Of a stretch of 64,000 nt of DNA, positions 27,248 through 37,003 are shown piece by piece. The stretch is from Bacteroidota bacterium (lineage in GTDB: Bacteria; Bacteroidota; Bacteroidia; Chitinophagales; Chitinophagaceae): the NCBI GenBank assembly GCA_018266575.1, contig JAFEAE010000009.1, forward strand, positions 1-64,000, written 5' to 3'. The stretch's first letter is position 1. Every line of letters starts with the position of its first letter. The notes below the pieces were generated by a model that was not told where the DNA came from, ran no database searches, and saw only the letters and a list, made by a program, of their open reading frames with translations. The position numbers and the translations under genes were made by a program.

Positions 27248-27425
27248 GAATGGGCAATGGTGAATCGTCAAACGTGAGAAGAGAATCGTGAAAGGTGAAT
27301 GAGGGTGATGGCAAATAAAATGCTTTCTTTGAAGTACGACAATTTAAGGCAAACAATTTTTTAGAATTACGATTCAATATTAATCTCACAATCTATAGTC
27401 ATTCACGATTCACCATTGCCCATTC
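27248..27425. repeat. Inverted repeat between convergent genes
   Basis: Perfect 21-base arms at 27248-27268 and 27405-27425 (GAATGGGCAATGGTGAATCG and its complement) enclose about 136 bases with further GTGAAAGGTGAAT-like units. They fill the space between the sialidase-fold gene and the convergent AraC gene. Confidence 0.8.
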
Positions 27426-27429
27426 CCCC

Positions 27430-28299
27430 TCACACCCTTGCTTTCTCACGATATTGCTTGGGCGAAAGCCCTGTTGTTTTTTTGAAGAATTTATTAAAGT
27501 TGGAAAGTGTTTTGTACCCGCAATGGAAAGCGATCTCTGAAATATTCAAATTGGTTTCCAGTAAATATTTACAGGTGTTGGATATGCGCACTTCGTTCAG
27601 GTATTCTACAAAATGGCGGTTGTTGCGTTGTTTGAACAGCCTGCAAAAAGCCTGCGGTGTAAGGTTTGCAATTTTTGAAATTTCATTCAGCGAAATATCT
27701 TTATTATAGTTTGCCGCTACATAGTGGTATACTTCCGATAGCCTGTCGGGCTTGCTCTGCAACAATGATCCGCCGGAATAGCCTTCGTGTGCGATATATT
27801 CAATTTCTTTTGAGGTAGAGATGATATGTAATATTTCCAGCAATTCGATGATCTTTTCAAAATCTTTCTTTCGGGTGATAGCTTCCATCTTTTTTGCGAT
27901 CAGTTGTTTTGACTTCCCGATTATCCGTATGCCACGTTCTGCACGCATAAAAAGATCGGTGATCTTGCTGCTTTCTTTTAATTCATAAAAGCCCTTCGAG
28001 AAAACTTCCTTATTAAAATAAATCACAATAGAGCTGGCTTTTAAATGAGTAAAGCCTTTGTAAAAGATTTCATCATTCAACCAAACGTGAGGAAGGTTGG
28101 AACCAAGAAAAACCATGTCGCCATCGGCAAATGAATCAAGCCTGTCGCCGATGATGCGGGTGCCATAGCCTTCTTTCACATATACTAATTCCAATTCCGG
28201 ATGAAAATGAAAAGGCGATTTAAAGTAGGGCTCATTGCGTTCAATTACCGCAATATAGCTATGAAGAGCATCCGTAATCTCGGTTCTGAGGGCTTTCAT
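27430..28299 (-). CDS. AraC-family regulator with cupin sensor domain
   Basis: A 289-residue protein. The N-terminal cupin-like domain shows FHFHPELELVYVKEGYGTRIIGD and a second strand set with FLGSNLPHVW. The C-terminal AraC domain (about 185-285) has YNKDISLNEISKIANLTPQAFCRLFK and ISEIAFHCGYKTLSNFNKFFKKTTGLSPKQYR. This architecture is typical of sugar-responsive activators. It diverges from the ROK regulator (28556) across a 256-base gap, so both may bind there and jointly control the SusC/SusD locus. It is convergent with the sialidase-fold gene. Confidence 0.9.
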   Translation of the reverse strand: MKALRTEITDALHSYIAVIERNEPYFKSPFHFHPELELVYVKEGYGTRIIGDRLDSFADGDMVFLGSNLPHVWLNDEIFYKGFTHLKASSIVIYFNKEVFSKGFYELKESSKITDLFMRAERGIRIIGKSKQLIAKKMEAITRKKDFEKIIELLEILHIISTSKEIEYIAHEGYSGGSLLQSKPDRLSEVYHYVAANYNKDISLNEISKIANLTPQAFCRLFKQRNNRHFVEYLNEVRISNTCKYLLETNLNISEIAFHCGYKTLSNFNKFFKKTTGLSPKQYREKARV

Positions 28300-28478
28300 T
28301 TAACTACTGTTTTTCTGGGAATAAACAGCAAAACTGGTTAAAAACCGAATACAATCCGCTAATAAAAAGAAAAATATTTGCAAATAATCTGCATATTATT
28401 GTTAAAGTATATGAGTGTTATGTAAAAACATTTTTACTTTGAGCTGAATTTTAATATTAGTTAGTTCTTTTAAAAAAT

Positions 28479-28501
28479 AAAAATAACTTTTTGTTATTTT
28501 T
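28479..28501. promoter_or_regulatory. Inverted repeat overlapping the ROK promoter (candidate operator)
   Basis: AAAAATAAC-TTTTT-GTTATTTTT forms 9-bp arms (28479-28487 and 28493-28501) that cover the -33 element. ROK repressors such as NagC and Mlc bind AT-rich dyads, so autoregulation is plausible but unproven. Confidence 0.4.
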
Positions 28502-28520
28502 TAAAAAGTGTTTACTTTAG
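28490..28520 (+). promoter_or_regulatory. Promoter of the ROK regulator
   Basis: TTTG (28490-28493), a 19-base spacer and TACTTTAG (28513-28520) fit the TTTG-N19-TAnnTTTG pattern with one mismatch. The element ends 35 bases before the ATG. Confidence 0.5.
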
Positions 28521-28555
28521 CTTGTAAAGTCATCCCCTAACTGTTTTACCTTATT

Positions 28556-29788
28556 ATGAAGGGAAAAAAAGGTTCGCAAAAGACAGGAATTTTTAAGGAG
28601 CTCTACTACTCAGGCATGATTTCTTGTGCGGATTTGAGCCATAAGATTAACAAAAGCCTGCCCCATACAATGGCGCAGCTTAATGATTTGATCGAAAAAG
28701 GATTTGTACAAGAAACAGGTTATGCTCCATCGACAGGTGGAAGAAGGCCACAGATGTATTCATTACGGCCGGATTTCATGTTTATTATTTCTGTTGCAAT
28801 GGATCAGCTTGTGACCCGGATAGTAGTGATGAATATGCAGAATCAATTTGTAACTGAGGTTGAGAAATTTGATTTAAAGCTGCAAGAAAATCACAACGCA
28901 TTAGCAGAACTCACAGAGAAAATTGAGCAACATATTAAGCGGTCTGGCATTGGCAAACAGCATATTGCAGGGGTAGGTATCGGAATGCCAGGTTTTGTTG
29001 ATGTAACGAAAGGGCTTAATTATTCTTTTTTGGAGACTAAATCAAAAAACATAGTTGATTACATATCTGAAAAGCTTGGTTTAACGGTTTATATCGATAA
29101 TGATTCCAGCCTTGTAGCTCTTGCCGAACTGAAATTTGGCATAGTACAGGAAAAGAAAAATGCCATGGTAGTAAACATTGGTTGGGGGGTTGGTTTAGGA
29201 TTGGTGCTTGATGGCGAATTGTTTCGGGGAACAAACGGTTTTGCGGGTGAATTCAGTCACATACCCCTTTTTACAAACAACAAATTATGCAGTTGTGGTA
29301 AAACGGGCTGTTTGGAAACAGAAACATCTTTATTTGTTATTGTGGAAAAGGCCAGGGAATCTTTGCGTAAAGGGGAGCTGTCGGGTATACGGGTTGAAGA
29401 TGTGAATAACGAAGATATAGAACTGGCATTTGATGCAATAAGAACAGCATCTTTGAAAGGAGACAAATTTGCAATTGAACTTTTTTCTGAAGCAGGATAT
29501 AATATTGGAAGAGGCGTTGCTATTTTGATTCATTTGCTCAATCCTGAAGTGGTAATATTAAGTGGACGAGGCTCATTGGCAGGAAAGATATGGCAGGCGC
29601 CAATTCAGCAGGCATTGAACGAGCATTGTATACCGAGGCTTTCAGAAAACACGGAAATTAAAATTTCAGCTTTGGGACATCAGGCAGAGTTGATTGGTTC
29701 TGCTGCTTTGGTTATGGAAAACTATGAAAAAGATGCTGGTAAAAAAAACATGAAAGATAAAATAAAGCGAGACGGGGTGCCTGTCTGA
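28556..29788 (+). CDS. ROK-family transcriptional regulator
   Basis: A 410-residue NagC/Mlc-like protein. The N-terminal winged helix (about 10-65; SCADLSHKINKSLPHTMAQLNDLIEKG) is followed by a TGGRRP linker. The sugar-kinase-like ROK domain has the zinc-binding ROK signature with His235 and Cys245, Cys247 and Cys252 (CSCGKTGCLE). It is expected to repress or activate in response to a sugar or amino sugar. The phosphate-binding DxGxT segment of true kinases is not evident near the domain start (VAMDQLVTRIVV), consistent with a regulator. The gene lies 177 bases upstream of susC on the same strand, so it is the prime candidate regulator of the locus. Confidence 0.92.
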   Translation: MKGKKGSQKTGIFKELYYSGMISCADLSHKINKSLPHTMAQLNDLIEKGFVQETGYAPSTGGRRPQMYSLRPDFMFIISVAMDQLVTRIVVMNMQNQFVTEVEKFDLKLQENHNALAELTEKIEQHIKRSGIGKQHIAGVGIGMPGFVDVTKGLNYSFLETKSKNIVDYISEKLGLTVYIDNDSSLVALAELKFGIVQEKKNAMVVNIGWGVGLGLVLDGELFRGTNGFAGEFSHIPLFTNNKLCSCGKTGCLETETSLFVIVEKARESLRKGELSGIRVEDVNNEDIELAFDAIRTASLKGDKFAIELFSEAGYNIGRGVAILIHLLNPEVVILSGRGSLAGKIWQAPIQQALNEHCIPRLSENTEIKISALGHQAELIGSAALVMENYEKDAGKKNMKDKIKRDGVPV

Positions 29789-29868
29789 TAAAAAAGTGAA
29801 CAGTTTTTAGATTAATTAAAACAAACCGCTATGCCAATGAAAAAGAAATTATGAATGTAAGCTGTACT

Positions 29869-29887
29869 AATGAATTGACTATTCATT
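29869..29887. promoter_or_regulatory. Inverted repeat AATGAAT-N5-ATTCATT, copy 2
   Basis: It has the same 7-bp arms and 5-base spacing as at 21550-21568. It lies 79 bases before the susC ATG, in the gap where a regulator of susC/susD would bind. No consensus promoter is evident in this gap. Confidence 0.35.
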
Positions 29888-29965
29888 AAACAAGCTGCTT
29901 TGAGACAAGAATTTTAGAATGCCATTATTTATTGCTTTTCAAACAAAACTTAAACTAGCTGCAAC

Positions 29966-32900
29966 ATGAAACGAACATTCAAGGCGAAGGTTGCTTCTGC
30001 AATGCTGACTATTATTACATTATTGCTGATATCCTTCAGTAGTAATGCGCAAGTAAAAAGGCCTGTAAGCGGTGTGGTAAGAGATGCCGCGGGCAACCCG
30101 GTTTCCGGGGTAACTGTTAGGGAAAAAGGAAACAAAACCGGAGGGAATTTAACAGATGAAGCCGGCCGGTTTACAATTAAAGCCGATCCAAATTCTACTT
30201 TGGTCTTTAGCTCTGTTGGATATATCCAAAAAGAGGTATCAATCAATGGAAGTGCTACACTAACTGTTCAGTTGGATAATAATACCAAGGAACTTTCTCA
30301 AGTTGTTGTAACTGGTTTTGGTACACGTACCAATACAAGAAAAATTCCTTATGCAGTTACTGAAGTTAAAGGCAGCGAAATTGTTGCCGCAAATAATTCA
30401 AACTTTGGAGATGCGTTACAAGGAAAAGTAGCAGGTGTTACTATCTCACAGGGAACAGGCGGTCCTTCTTCCAGTTCACGTATCCAAATACGTGGTAATG
30501 CAAGGTTAAATAGCAATACTGAGCCATTGATTGTAATGGATGGCATATTAATAACCCCCACAACTACAGGAGCTGATTCTTGGGGTAGTAACCAAGATTT
30601 CGGTAACATTATTAAAGACCTTAACCCGGATGATTTTGAAAGTATTACAGTACTAAAAGGTTCCGCAGCATCTGCTTTGTATGGATCAAAAGGGCTAAAC
30701 GGAGTATTGTTAATTACCACTAAAAAGGGAAGGGCAAAAAAAGGTGTTGGTGTTTCTGTAACACACACGGAATCCATGGACAAAGCATACTCTATGCTTA
30801 ACCTTCAAAATGAATTTGGTGGCGGGTTAAGCCCAACTTTTGCTAAAGATGGCCAGGGGAATGATGTAGTTGATATTTCAGCAGGGCCATATACAAACCC
30901 AAATGGAGGTTATTCTTATGGGCCTAAGCTTGATGGGCATATGGTGAAAGACCTCGATGGAAGAATGGTTCCGTGGGTAGCAAATAACCCATTGAAAGAT
31001 TTTTTTCAAACAGGAAGATATGCTAACACTAATGTCGCTGCTGAAGGAGCAACGGAAAATGGTTCTTTCAGGATATCTTATACAAACTTGTATAATACCA
31101 GTGTTGTACCAACAAATAGCTTCAATAAAAATGTATTTACGTTACGTGCAACACATAAAATAACTGAAGCTACTTCATTGGATGCAAGCGTTACTTATTC
31201 CAATGTAAAAACGATAAATCCAATCAATCAGGGAGGTAATAACAACCCTCTTTTTGCATTTACTTACCTAGCGCCAAGAAGTGCTCCGTTAGCATATTAC
31301 AAAACGCATTATATCGATCCCGTTAATGGAGGTGCGTTGAGAGTTACTCCTTCAACAGACCCTTATTACATGGCAAATGGAATATTTTACGGACTGTACG
31401 AAAACAATCTTTCAAGACAGGAGTATAATTTACTTGCGAATATCGATTTCCATGCGAGAATTACACCATGGCTTAATTTCCTGTTGCGTGCGAACATCAA
31501 TTCTTATAATGATATTACAGAGAACAAACAAAACGGTACAGGCGCAGGATTTACGGGAGGCTATTATGAGTTAGATCAAAGCACAGTTAAAAGTACAAGA
31601 TTGCAAGGGTTATTGACTGCTAACAAAGAATTAGGAAATGATTTTTCCGTTAATGCGACTTTGGGTGCAGAAACCAATAGCGGGCTTGGTGGACCGATTT
31701 CTGTCTCTCATACAAATGGGGGATTATCTACTCCAAGCTTATACTTTATAGGCAATTCAGTGAGCACAGCATATACAAATGTTACATTAAATCCCAAAAG
31801 CAGGCTTGATGCAGCATATCTCTATGGCGACCTTACATGGAGAAAAATGTTGACCTTAAATTTTACATTGCGTAATGATTGGAGTTCTGCATTGACTTAT
31901 GCTGATGGGCACGGACCTTGGAGCTATCCTTATCCTACAGTAGGGCTTAGCTGGATATTTACAGAACTCCCTTCATTTAAAAACTCTAATTCCATTATTT
32001 CGTTTGGAAAACTTAGAGCCAATCTCGGATATACTGGATATTCTGCAGATCCTTATGTTACTAATAGTACTGGATTATATGGTCAAGTCGGGTCATTTAA
32101 TGGGCCTGGCAATTCAACGCAGACCATTTACTCATTCAATGGAAACACACTCGGGAATCAGAACTTGAAAAACGAGCTCGGCCGTGAATTGGAATTTGGA
32201 GCTGAAATGCGTTTCCTGAACGACAGGTTGGGATTTGACCTTGCTTATTATAAGAAAAATTCCTTCAACCAAATTCTGAGTTTACCTTCAGACCAGGAAA
32301 GTGGTGTAGGTTCAAGAAATATCAATGCCGGAAACATTCAGAATGCAGGTGTGGAATTGTTGATTACTGCAACACCTGTAAAATCCAAGGATTTCACCTG
32401 GAATGCAACCTTTAACTTTGCAAAGAATAAGAACAAGGTCATTTCATTATACCCGGGTGTAACCTCCTATCAACTTGAACTTGGTTTTGGTGCTGATGTT
32501 GCTGCTTATGCCTACGCTGGCAAAGATTATGGAACACTTACAACAGGGTATGGGTTTGCAAAATATCAGGCTAAAGACGCAAATGGCGCCCCAGTTTCAA
32601 ACGCAAATAATGGCTTACGTGTAATTGGTGCTGCTCCTTACGGAACAACTGGAAATTATTATACTTTTCTAAGATCACAAGACTATGACGGTTCTACAAA
32701 GAACCTGGGTACTATCATGCCAAGCTTCCTTGCTGGAACTGTACAAGAATTTAGTTACAAAGCTTTCATGTTGAGCTTTCAGATCGATGCGAAAGTGGGC
32801 GGTTTGATGGGGTCTGCTACAGATCAATACGGAATGGAAACCGGTAATGGTAAAAATACTTTGTACGGAAGAAATACAGCACTTGGTGGTATAACATTCA

Positions 32901-33367
32901 CTGATAACAACGGTGTAACGCATAATGATGGAATTATCCCTGATGGGGTATTAGCACCAGGAACTACTGGTACAACTACTGCAGGTGCAGGCGTAGATGT
33001 AGGAGGGATGAAATATGCTGATGCGGTAAAAGCTGGTTTAGTAACCCCGATCCCTGCGTATGCATACTATGAAAACCTGACACAATGGTCGAGCGGTATC
33101 CGCGAAGTTTCAATTTTTGATAACTCATGGGTTGCTCTTCGCCAGGTAAGTGTTGGTTATAATATGCCAGCAAGCATTTACAGGAAAGCCCATCTGAATG
33201 GATTGAGGATTTCGCTTGTAGGTAGGAACATCGTCTATCTCTACAAAAGCGCAAAAGATGGCGTGAACCCGGAAGGATTGTATTCAAACCGTGCAGCAGC
33301 ATTTATGGAATATGGCGGTTTGCCATTAATCAGAAGCCTGGGCGCTACTATCAATGCTTCATTCTAA
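29966..33367 (+). CDS. SusC/RagA-family TonB-dependent outer-membrane transporter
   Basis: An 1133-residue protein with a signal peptide (about 1-29). A carboxypeptidase-regulatory-like domain follows (32-105; RPVSGVVRDAAGNPVSGVTVREKG), then the TonB box region QVVVTGFGT at 112-120. The plug (LQGKVAGVTISQG, IQIRGNARL, VLKGSAASALYGSKG) leads into a long beta-barrel ending in ATINASF with a terminal aromatic residue. SusC proteins import oligosaccharides or other bulky ligands with a SusD lid. The susD gene follows 31 bases downstream. All landmarks are present and length is typical. Confidence 0.96.
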   Translation: MKRTFKAKVASAMLTIITLLLISFSSNAQVKRPVSGVVRDAAGNPVSGVTVREKGNKTGGNLTDEAGRFTIKADPNSTLVFSSVGYIQKEVSINGSATLTVQLDNNTKELSQVVVTGFGTRTNTRKIPYAVTEVKGSEIVAANNSNFGDALQGKVAGVTISQGTGGPSSSSRIQIRGNARLNSNTEPLIVMDGILITPTTTGADSWGSNQDFGNIIKDLNPDDFESITVLKGSAASALYGSKGLNGVLLITTKKGRAKKGVGVSVTHTESMDKAYSMLNLQNEFGGGLSPTFAKDGQGNDVVDISAGPYTNPNGGYSYGPKLDGHMVKDLDGRMVPWVANNPLKDFFQTGRYANTNVAAEGATENGSFRISYTNLYNTSVVPTNSFNKNVFTLRATHKITEATSLDASVTYSNVKTINPINQGGNNNPLFAFTYLAPRSAPLAYYKTHYIDPVNGGALRVTPSTDPYYMANGIFYGLYENNLSRQEYNLLANIDFHARITPWLNFLLRANINSYNDITENKQNGTGAGFTGGYYELDQSTVKSTRLQGLLTANKELGNDFSVNATLGAETNSGLGGPISVSHTNGGLSTPSLYFIGNSVSTAYTNVTLNPKSRLDAAYLYGDLTWRKMLTLNFTLRNDWSSALTYADGHGPWSYPYPTVGLSWIFTELPSFKNSNSIISFGKLRANLGYTGYSADPYVTNSTGLYGQVGSFNGPGNSTQTIYSFNGNTLGNQNLKNELGRELEFGAEMRFLNDRLGFDLAYYKKNSFNQILSLPSDQESGVGSRNINAGNIQNAGVELLITATPVKSKDFTWNATFNFAKNKNKVISLYPGVTSYQLELGFGADVAAYAYAGKDYGTLTTGYGFAKYQAKDANGAPVSNANNGLRVIGAAPYGTTGNYYTFLRSQDYDGSTKNLGTIMPSFLAGTVQEFSYKAFMLSFQIDAKVGGLMGSATDQYGMETGNGKNTLYGRNTALGGITFTDNNGVTHNDGIIPDGVLAPGTTGTTTAGAGVDVGGMKYADAVKAGLVTPIPAYAYYENLTQWSSGIREVSIFDNSWVALRQVSVGYNMPASIYRKAHLNGLRISLVGRNIVYLYKSAKDGVNPEGLYSNRAAAFMEYGGLPLIRSLGATINASF

Positions 33368-33398
33368 ACAGTAACTATCAACATCAAACATTATTATC

Positions 33399-34997
33399 AT
33401 GAAATTTTATAAATATCTGCTGTTATTGTTAATTACAGGGTCATTGATGGTGACTTCGTGCAAAAAATCCACATTTGTCAATTTAAACATCGACCCTACT
33501 ACTTTGCTTTCCGTTGATCCGGGGGATCAGTTCCTGCAGGCATCCACGCACCTTCCCAATGATTTTGAATATTATTATGATGTATACCGCGCTTTGAACC
33601 CATGGTTGCAATATACCACGGGAGGCGCAGGTAATGGGCTTAATTTCACTAACCCAGCTTCTCATTTTAATTATCGTTATGGTAATTTTTATGGAAATGT
33701 GGGTGTTCCTTTAGCAGATATTCCGCATCTTATTGCAAAAATGAGCACAGATGCCCAAGCTGCACGTGTTTACGAAAATGCAATCGCAAAAATCTATATG
33801 GCATATTATGCTTTTTATGTGAGCGATATTAATGGAAGCATTCCTTATTCACAAGCATTCCAGGCAAGGTATGGTGGAACACTTACCCCTGTATATGACC
33901 CTCAGCAAGCATTATTTGATACACTCGATTTGCAAATTAAATCTGCTGTGGCAGACCTGGAATCTTCCCCATCAACTGCACAAGTTACGTATGGTGGGAA
34001 GGATCCATTTTATAATGGCAACCCTACAGCATGGGCAAAAGCAGGGAATGCATTGCGTCTGAAAATTGCAATGCGATTGATGAAACGTGACCCTTCTACA
34101 TTACAAACAATTGTTTCAGAAGTTTTGGCTGATGCAAACCAGATGTCAAGCGTAAGTGATTCGTGGGTATTGATCGTAGGCCCTTCATTTGCAGACGGCG
34201 GAGGTAACTATAATCCAACTGGTTTTCTGGCTGCAAAACCTGTTGTTGACTTCATGCAATCGAAAGCAGACCCAAGATTAAGGATTTTTTATCGCCCAAA
34301 TGGCCAAGGGCTTTATGTAGGAAGCCCTACAAGTCCTGATACATGTAAGCTTCCAACTTACCAGGCGTTGTATCTTGCCAATGACACACCATTTTCTTAT
34401 TTACAACACAGGCTATTCACCCCGAATTATAATGAAAATGACGGATTTGGTGCAGGAACAGGCAATGGATTCTTTCCTGTGCTGACTTATGCTGAATATT
34501 GTTTCATACGTGCTGATCTTGCAGCAAGGGGTATTACAAATGATGATGCTTCTACCTGGTACACGAATGGCATAACGGCATCAATAAACTTCTATGATCA
34601 ACGGGCAAAGGATGCCGGAATTTCAAATTATGTTCAGGTGTCTTCAACAGAGATCACTAATTACCTTGCTGCGCCTGGTGTTGCATTTGATGCATCTAAA
34701 GCTACTGAACAGATTGCCTGCCAGGCTTACCTGGATTTCTTCAGGCAGCCTTCAGAAGCATGGGCATGGTGGAAAAGAACCGGTTTCCCTAACACCACAT
34801 CTGTTCTTGCATGGTCTCAGTTGACATCAAACGGAACCGTTAATGCGGTAACACGCAGGGCTGCTCTAACATTGTTGCCAACAGGCGATGCTAACTACAC
34901 AAATCAAAAAGCTGCATACGATGCTATGGCAGCCGATCCTGGCTTCGGCACGGGTATTGGTGATGCTTTTGGCCGTATTTGGTGGGATCAACAATAA
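33399..34997 (+). CDS. SusD-like surface lipoprotein
   Basis: A 532-residue protein with a lipobox ending at Cys21 (GSLMVTSC). The text FVNLNIDPTTLLSVDPGDQFLQ and the following NPWLQYTTGG match the SusD/RagB type-2 branch, which is built of TPR-like helices. It forms the hinged ligand-binding lid on the SusC barrel. Neighbouring genes suggest glycan or glycan-derived ligands, but members of this branch also bind peptides. It ends with a hairpin at 35015, after which the redox genes begin. Confidence 0.93.
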   Translation: MKFYKYLLLLLITGSLMVTSCKKSTFVNLNIDPTTLLSVDPGDQFLQASTHLPNDFEYYYDVYRALNPWLQYTTGGAGNGLNFTNPASHFNYRYGNFYGNVGVPLADIPHLIAKMSTDAQAARVYENAIAKIYMAYYAFYVSDINGSIPYSQAFQARYGGTLTPVYDPQQALFDTLDLQIKSAVADLESSPSTAQVTYGGKDPFYNGNPTAWAKAGNALRLKIAMRLMKRDPSTLQTIVSEVLADANQMSSVSDSWVLIVGPSFADGGGNYNPTGFLAAKPVVDFMQSKADPRLRIFYRPNGQGLYVGSPTSPDTCKLPTYQALYLANDTPFSYLQHRLFTPNYNENDGFGAGTGNGFFPVLTYAEYCFIRADLAARGITNDDASTWYTNGITASINFYDQRAKDAGISNYVQVSSTEITNYLAAPGVAFDASKATEQIACQAYLDFFRQPSEAWAWWKRTGFPNTTSVLAWSQLTSNGTVNAVTRRAALTLLPTGDANYTNQKAAYDAMAADPGFGTGIGDAFGRIWWDQQ

Positions 34998-35014
34998 GCA
35001 AAGAATCGACGAAT

Positions 35015-35052
35015 TAAACTCCGGGTATTTGGTTAGCCCGGAGTTTATTATT
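35015..35052 (+). terminator. Hairpin after susD (terminator or attenuator)
   Basis: An 11-bp perfect stem (35015-35025 with 35037-35047; TAAACTCCGGG) has an 11-base loop and is followed by TTATTT, a weak T-tract. It may lower expression of the downstream genes relative to susC/susD without stopping transcription entirely. Confidence 0.65.
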
Positions 35053-35077
35053 TACATAACTTGAGGAGTTTAATGGT

Positions 35078-35671
35078 ATGGCTCATATAAAAAATTATAT
35101 AATCCTGTTTTTTTTCGTTGCCGGATATAGCAGCTATGCACAAACAAAAAATGATTCGGTATTTAAAAACACAACACTCTCTTCGTTTCAACTAACAGAC
35201 ATCATAACCAATAAAACAGTTTCCCTGACGCCCGCACAAAAGAAATGTATTTATATTTTTTTATCCCCTGAATGCCCGATTTGCCAAAATTATACTTCCG
35301 TATTGAACAAACTAAACCAGGAATATGGAATGAATATTGGTTTTTATGGAATTGTTCCCGGCAAAACATACACCCAGGCAGAAATAAGCAGCTTTGCAAA
35401 AAAATATAAAATCAGTTATACATTGCTATCGGACCAATCCTTGAAATTTACTCGTTACTTACAGGCAAAAGTTACACCCGAAGTGGTTTTTTTGAATGAC
35501 AATAAACTGGTGTACCGTGGTGCAATTGATAACTGGTTTAAAGGGCTTGGCAAAGCAAGAGCAAATACAACAGAAAATTATTTGAAAGATGCAATAATGC
35601 AGAACCTAAAACATGCTAAAGTCGATGAGAAAAGGACTAAGGCTATTGGATGTTTAATTAACGATTTCTGA
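35078..35671 (+). CDS. Exported redoxin (thioredoxin-like, CPxC)
   Basis: A 197-residue protein with a signal peptide (cleavage near AQ at 21-22). Its thioredoxin-like fold carries Cys66-Pro-Ile-Cys69 in LSPECPICQ, and a later cis-Pro stretch in KVTPEVVFL. This resembles the AhpC/TSA and SCO/TlpA group. It probably handles disulfides or copper in the periplasm. The cytochrome/copper monooxygenase-like gene follows 1 base downstream. In other phyla I know fused redoxin-cytochrome-copper monooxygenase proteins, so these two are likely partners. Confidence 0.85.
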   Translation: MAHIKNYIILFFFVAGYSSYAQTKNDSVFKNTTLSSFQLTDIITNKTVSLTPAQKKCIYIFLSPECPICQNYTSVLNKLNQEYGMNIGFYGIVPGKTYTQAEISSFAKKYKISYTLLSDQSLKFTRYLQAKVTPEVVFLNDNKLVYRGAIDNWFKGLGKARANTTENYLKDAIMQNLKHAKVDEKRTKAIGCLINDF

Positions 35672-35672
35672 T

Positions 35673-36986
35673 ATGAAGCGATGTTTTATTTTTTTTGCAG
35701 GGCTATTAATTATTCTTTCCGCTAAAAGCCAGCAGGTAACATATAACAAAGATATCGCCCCGATAATCCAGGCAAAATGTGCTTTATGCCACCATCCCGG
35801 TGAAGGCACGCCATTCTCATTCCTGACATACAATGATGTAGCCAAACGGGCATCTTTCATAAAAGAGGTTATACATAGCCGTTATATGCCACCCTGGAAG
35901 GCAGATAAAGAATATGTGCATTATGCCAACGAACGCTCATTAACCGATAAAGAAATAGCATTGATCACAAAATGGATCGATGATAAAACCCCGGAAGGAG
36001 AATCATCTGACCTGAAACAGGCAAGAACAATTCCTGTAAACGGAACAATGTATAATAGGAAACCTGACCTTGTTTTACAAGCAAGCGATTCATTTCATCT
36101 TTCAGGAGATAATATTGAAAGGTTTATCGTTTTTAAAATCCCTTTTGAATTGAAAGATTCCGCAAATGTTGAAGCAATTGAGTTTTTTAGCAATAACAAA
36201 AAATTGGTGCATCATGCCAACTATGCTGTTCATGCCGTTCCGGATGAATCTATCGATATTAAAAGCACTGCTACGTATTTAAACCTTACTGACGATGATA
36301 GAAGAAAATTTGATCAATATCGTCCTTACCAAAAAATAATGGCATATTATGGGGGATGGATACCTGGCACAAGCTATGAGTATTTCCCAAAACAATTCGG
36401 ATGGGTAATGCCCAAACGCGGGGTGATCTTGCTAACAGTGCATTATGCGCCATCAGCTTCAGATGAAACAAGCATTTGCGGGGTAAATATTTTTTTTAAA
36501 AAAACACCTGTTGAACGGAAAATGAAAATCGTGAGCTTCGGCTCAGGTGGAATTGGCGAACAACAAATCGAACCTATATTTTATGTCAAAGCAAATAAAA
36601 TAGAAACATTCAAATTAGAAGTAACCAACCCAAATGAAGACCAGTCGTTACTTTATGTCTGGCCGCACATGCATCTTCTGGGAAAGGAGTATAAAGCATA
36701 TATCACCACACCATCCGGGGATACTATAAGATTGGTACATATACCTGACTGGGATTTTCGCTGGCAGGAAATTTATCGTTTCAAACACCCGCTGAAGGTC
36801 CCCAAAGGCTCTGTTATTCATATCGAAGGAACTTATGATAACACCACAAACAATCCATTTAACCCCAATAACCCTCCCAAAAATGTATTCTCTATGGGAG
36901 ACATGACCACAACCGATGAAATGATGACATTAATGATGGGCTTTTTGCCTTATAAAGAAGGCGATGAAAATATCGATCTTGAATAA
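35673..36986 (+). CDS. Cytochrome c/copper type II monooxygenase-like protein
   Basis: A 437-residue exported protein. After the signal peptide, a haem site Cys36-Ala-Leu-Cys39-His40 lies in a small cytochrome c domain (about 22-110) with Met in YMPPWK as a possible axial ligand. The rest resembles the two cupredoxin-like domains of ascorbate-dependent (DBH/PHM-like) monooxygenases. His180-His181 (KLVHHANY) and His257 (VHYAP) could form one copper site, and His332-x-His334 (PHMHLLGKEY) with a C-terminal Met near 418 the other. If active it would hydroxylate a C-H bond. No substrate is known. It is translated right after the redoxin and 17 bases before the FG-GAP gene. Confidence 0.8.
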   Translation: MKRCFIFFAGLLIILSAKSQQVTYNKDIAPIIQAKCALCHHPGEGTPFSFLTYNDVAKRASFIKEVIHSRYMPPWKADKEYVHYANERSLTDKEIALITKWIDDKTPEGESSDLKQARTIPVNGTMYNRKPDLVLQASDSFHLSGDNIERFIVFKIPFELKDSANVEAIEFFSNNKKLVHHANYAVHAVPDESIDIKSTATYLNLTDDDRRKFDQYRPYQKIMAYYGGWIPGTSYEYFPKQFGWVMPKRGVILLTVHYAPSASDETSICGVNIFFKKTPVERKMKIVSFGSGGIGEQQIEPIFYVKANKIETFKLEVTNPNEDQSLLYVWPHMHLLGKEYKAYITTPSGDTIRLVHIPDWDFRWQEIYRFKHPLKVPKGSVIHIEGTYDNTTNNPFNPNNPPKNVFSMGDMTTTDEMMTLMMGFLPYKEGDENIDLE

Positions 36987-37003
36987 TCGATAAAAAATAA
37001 AGT

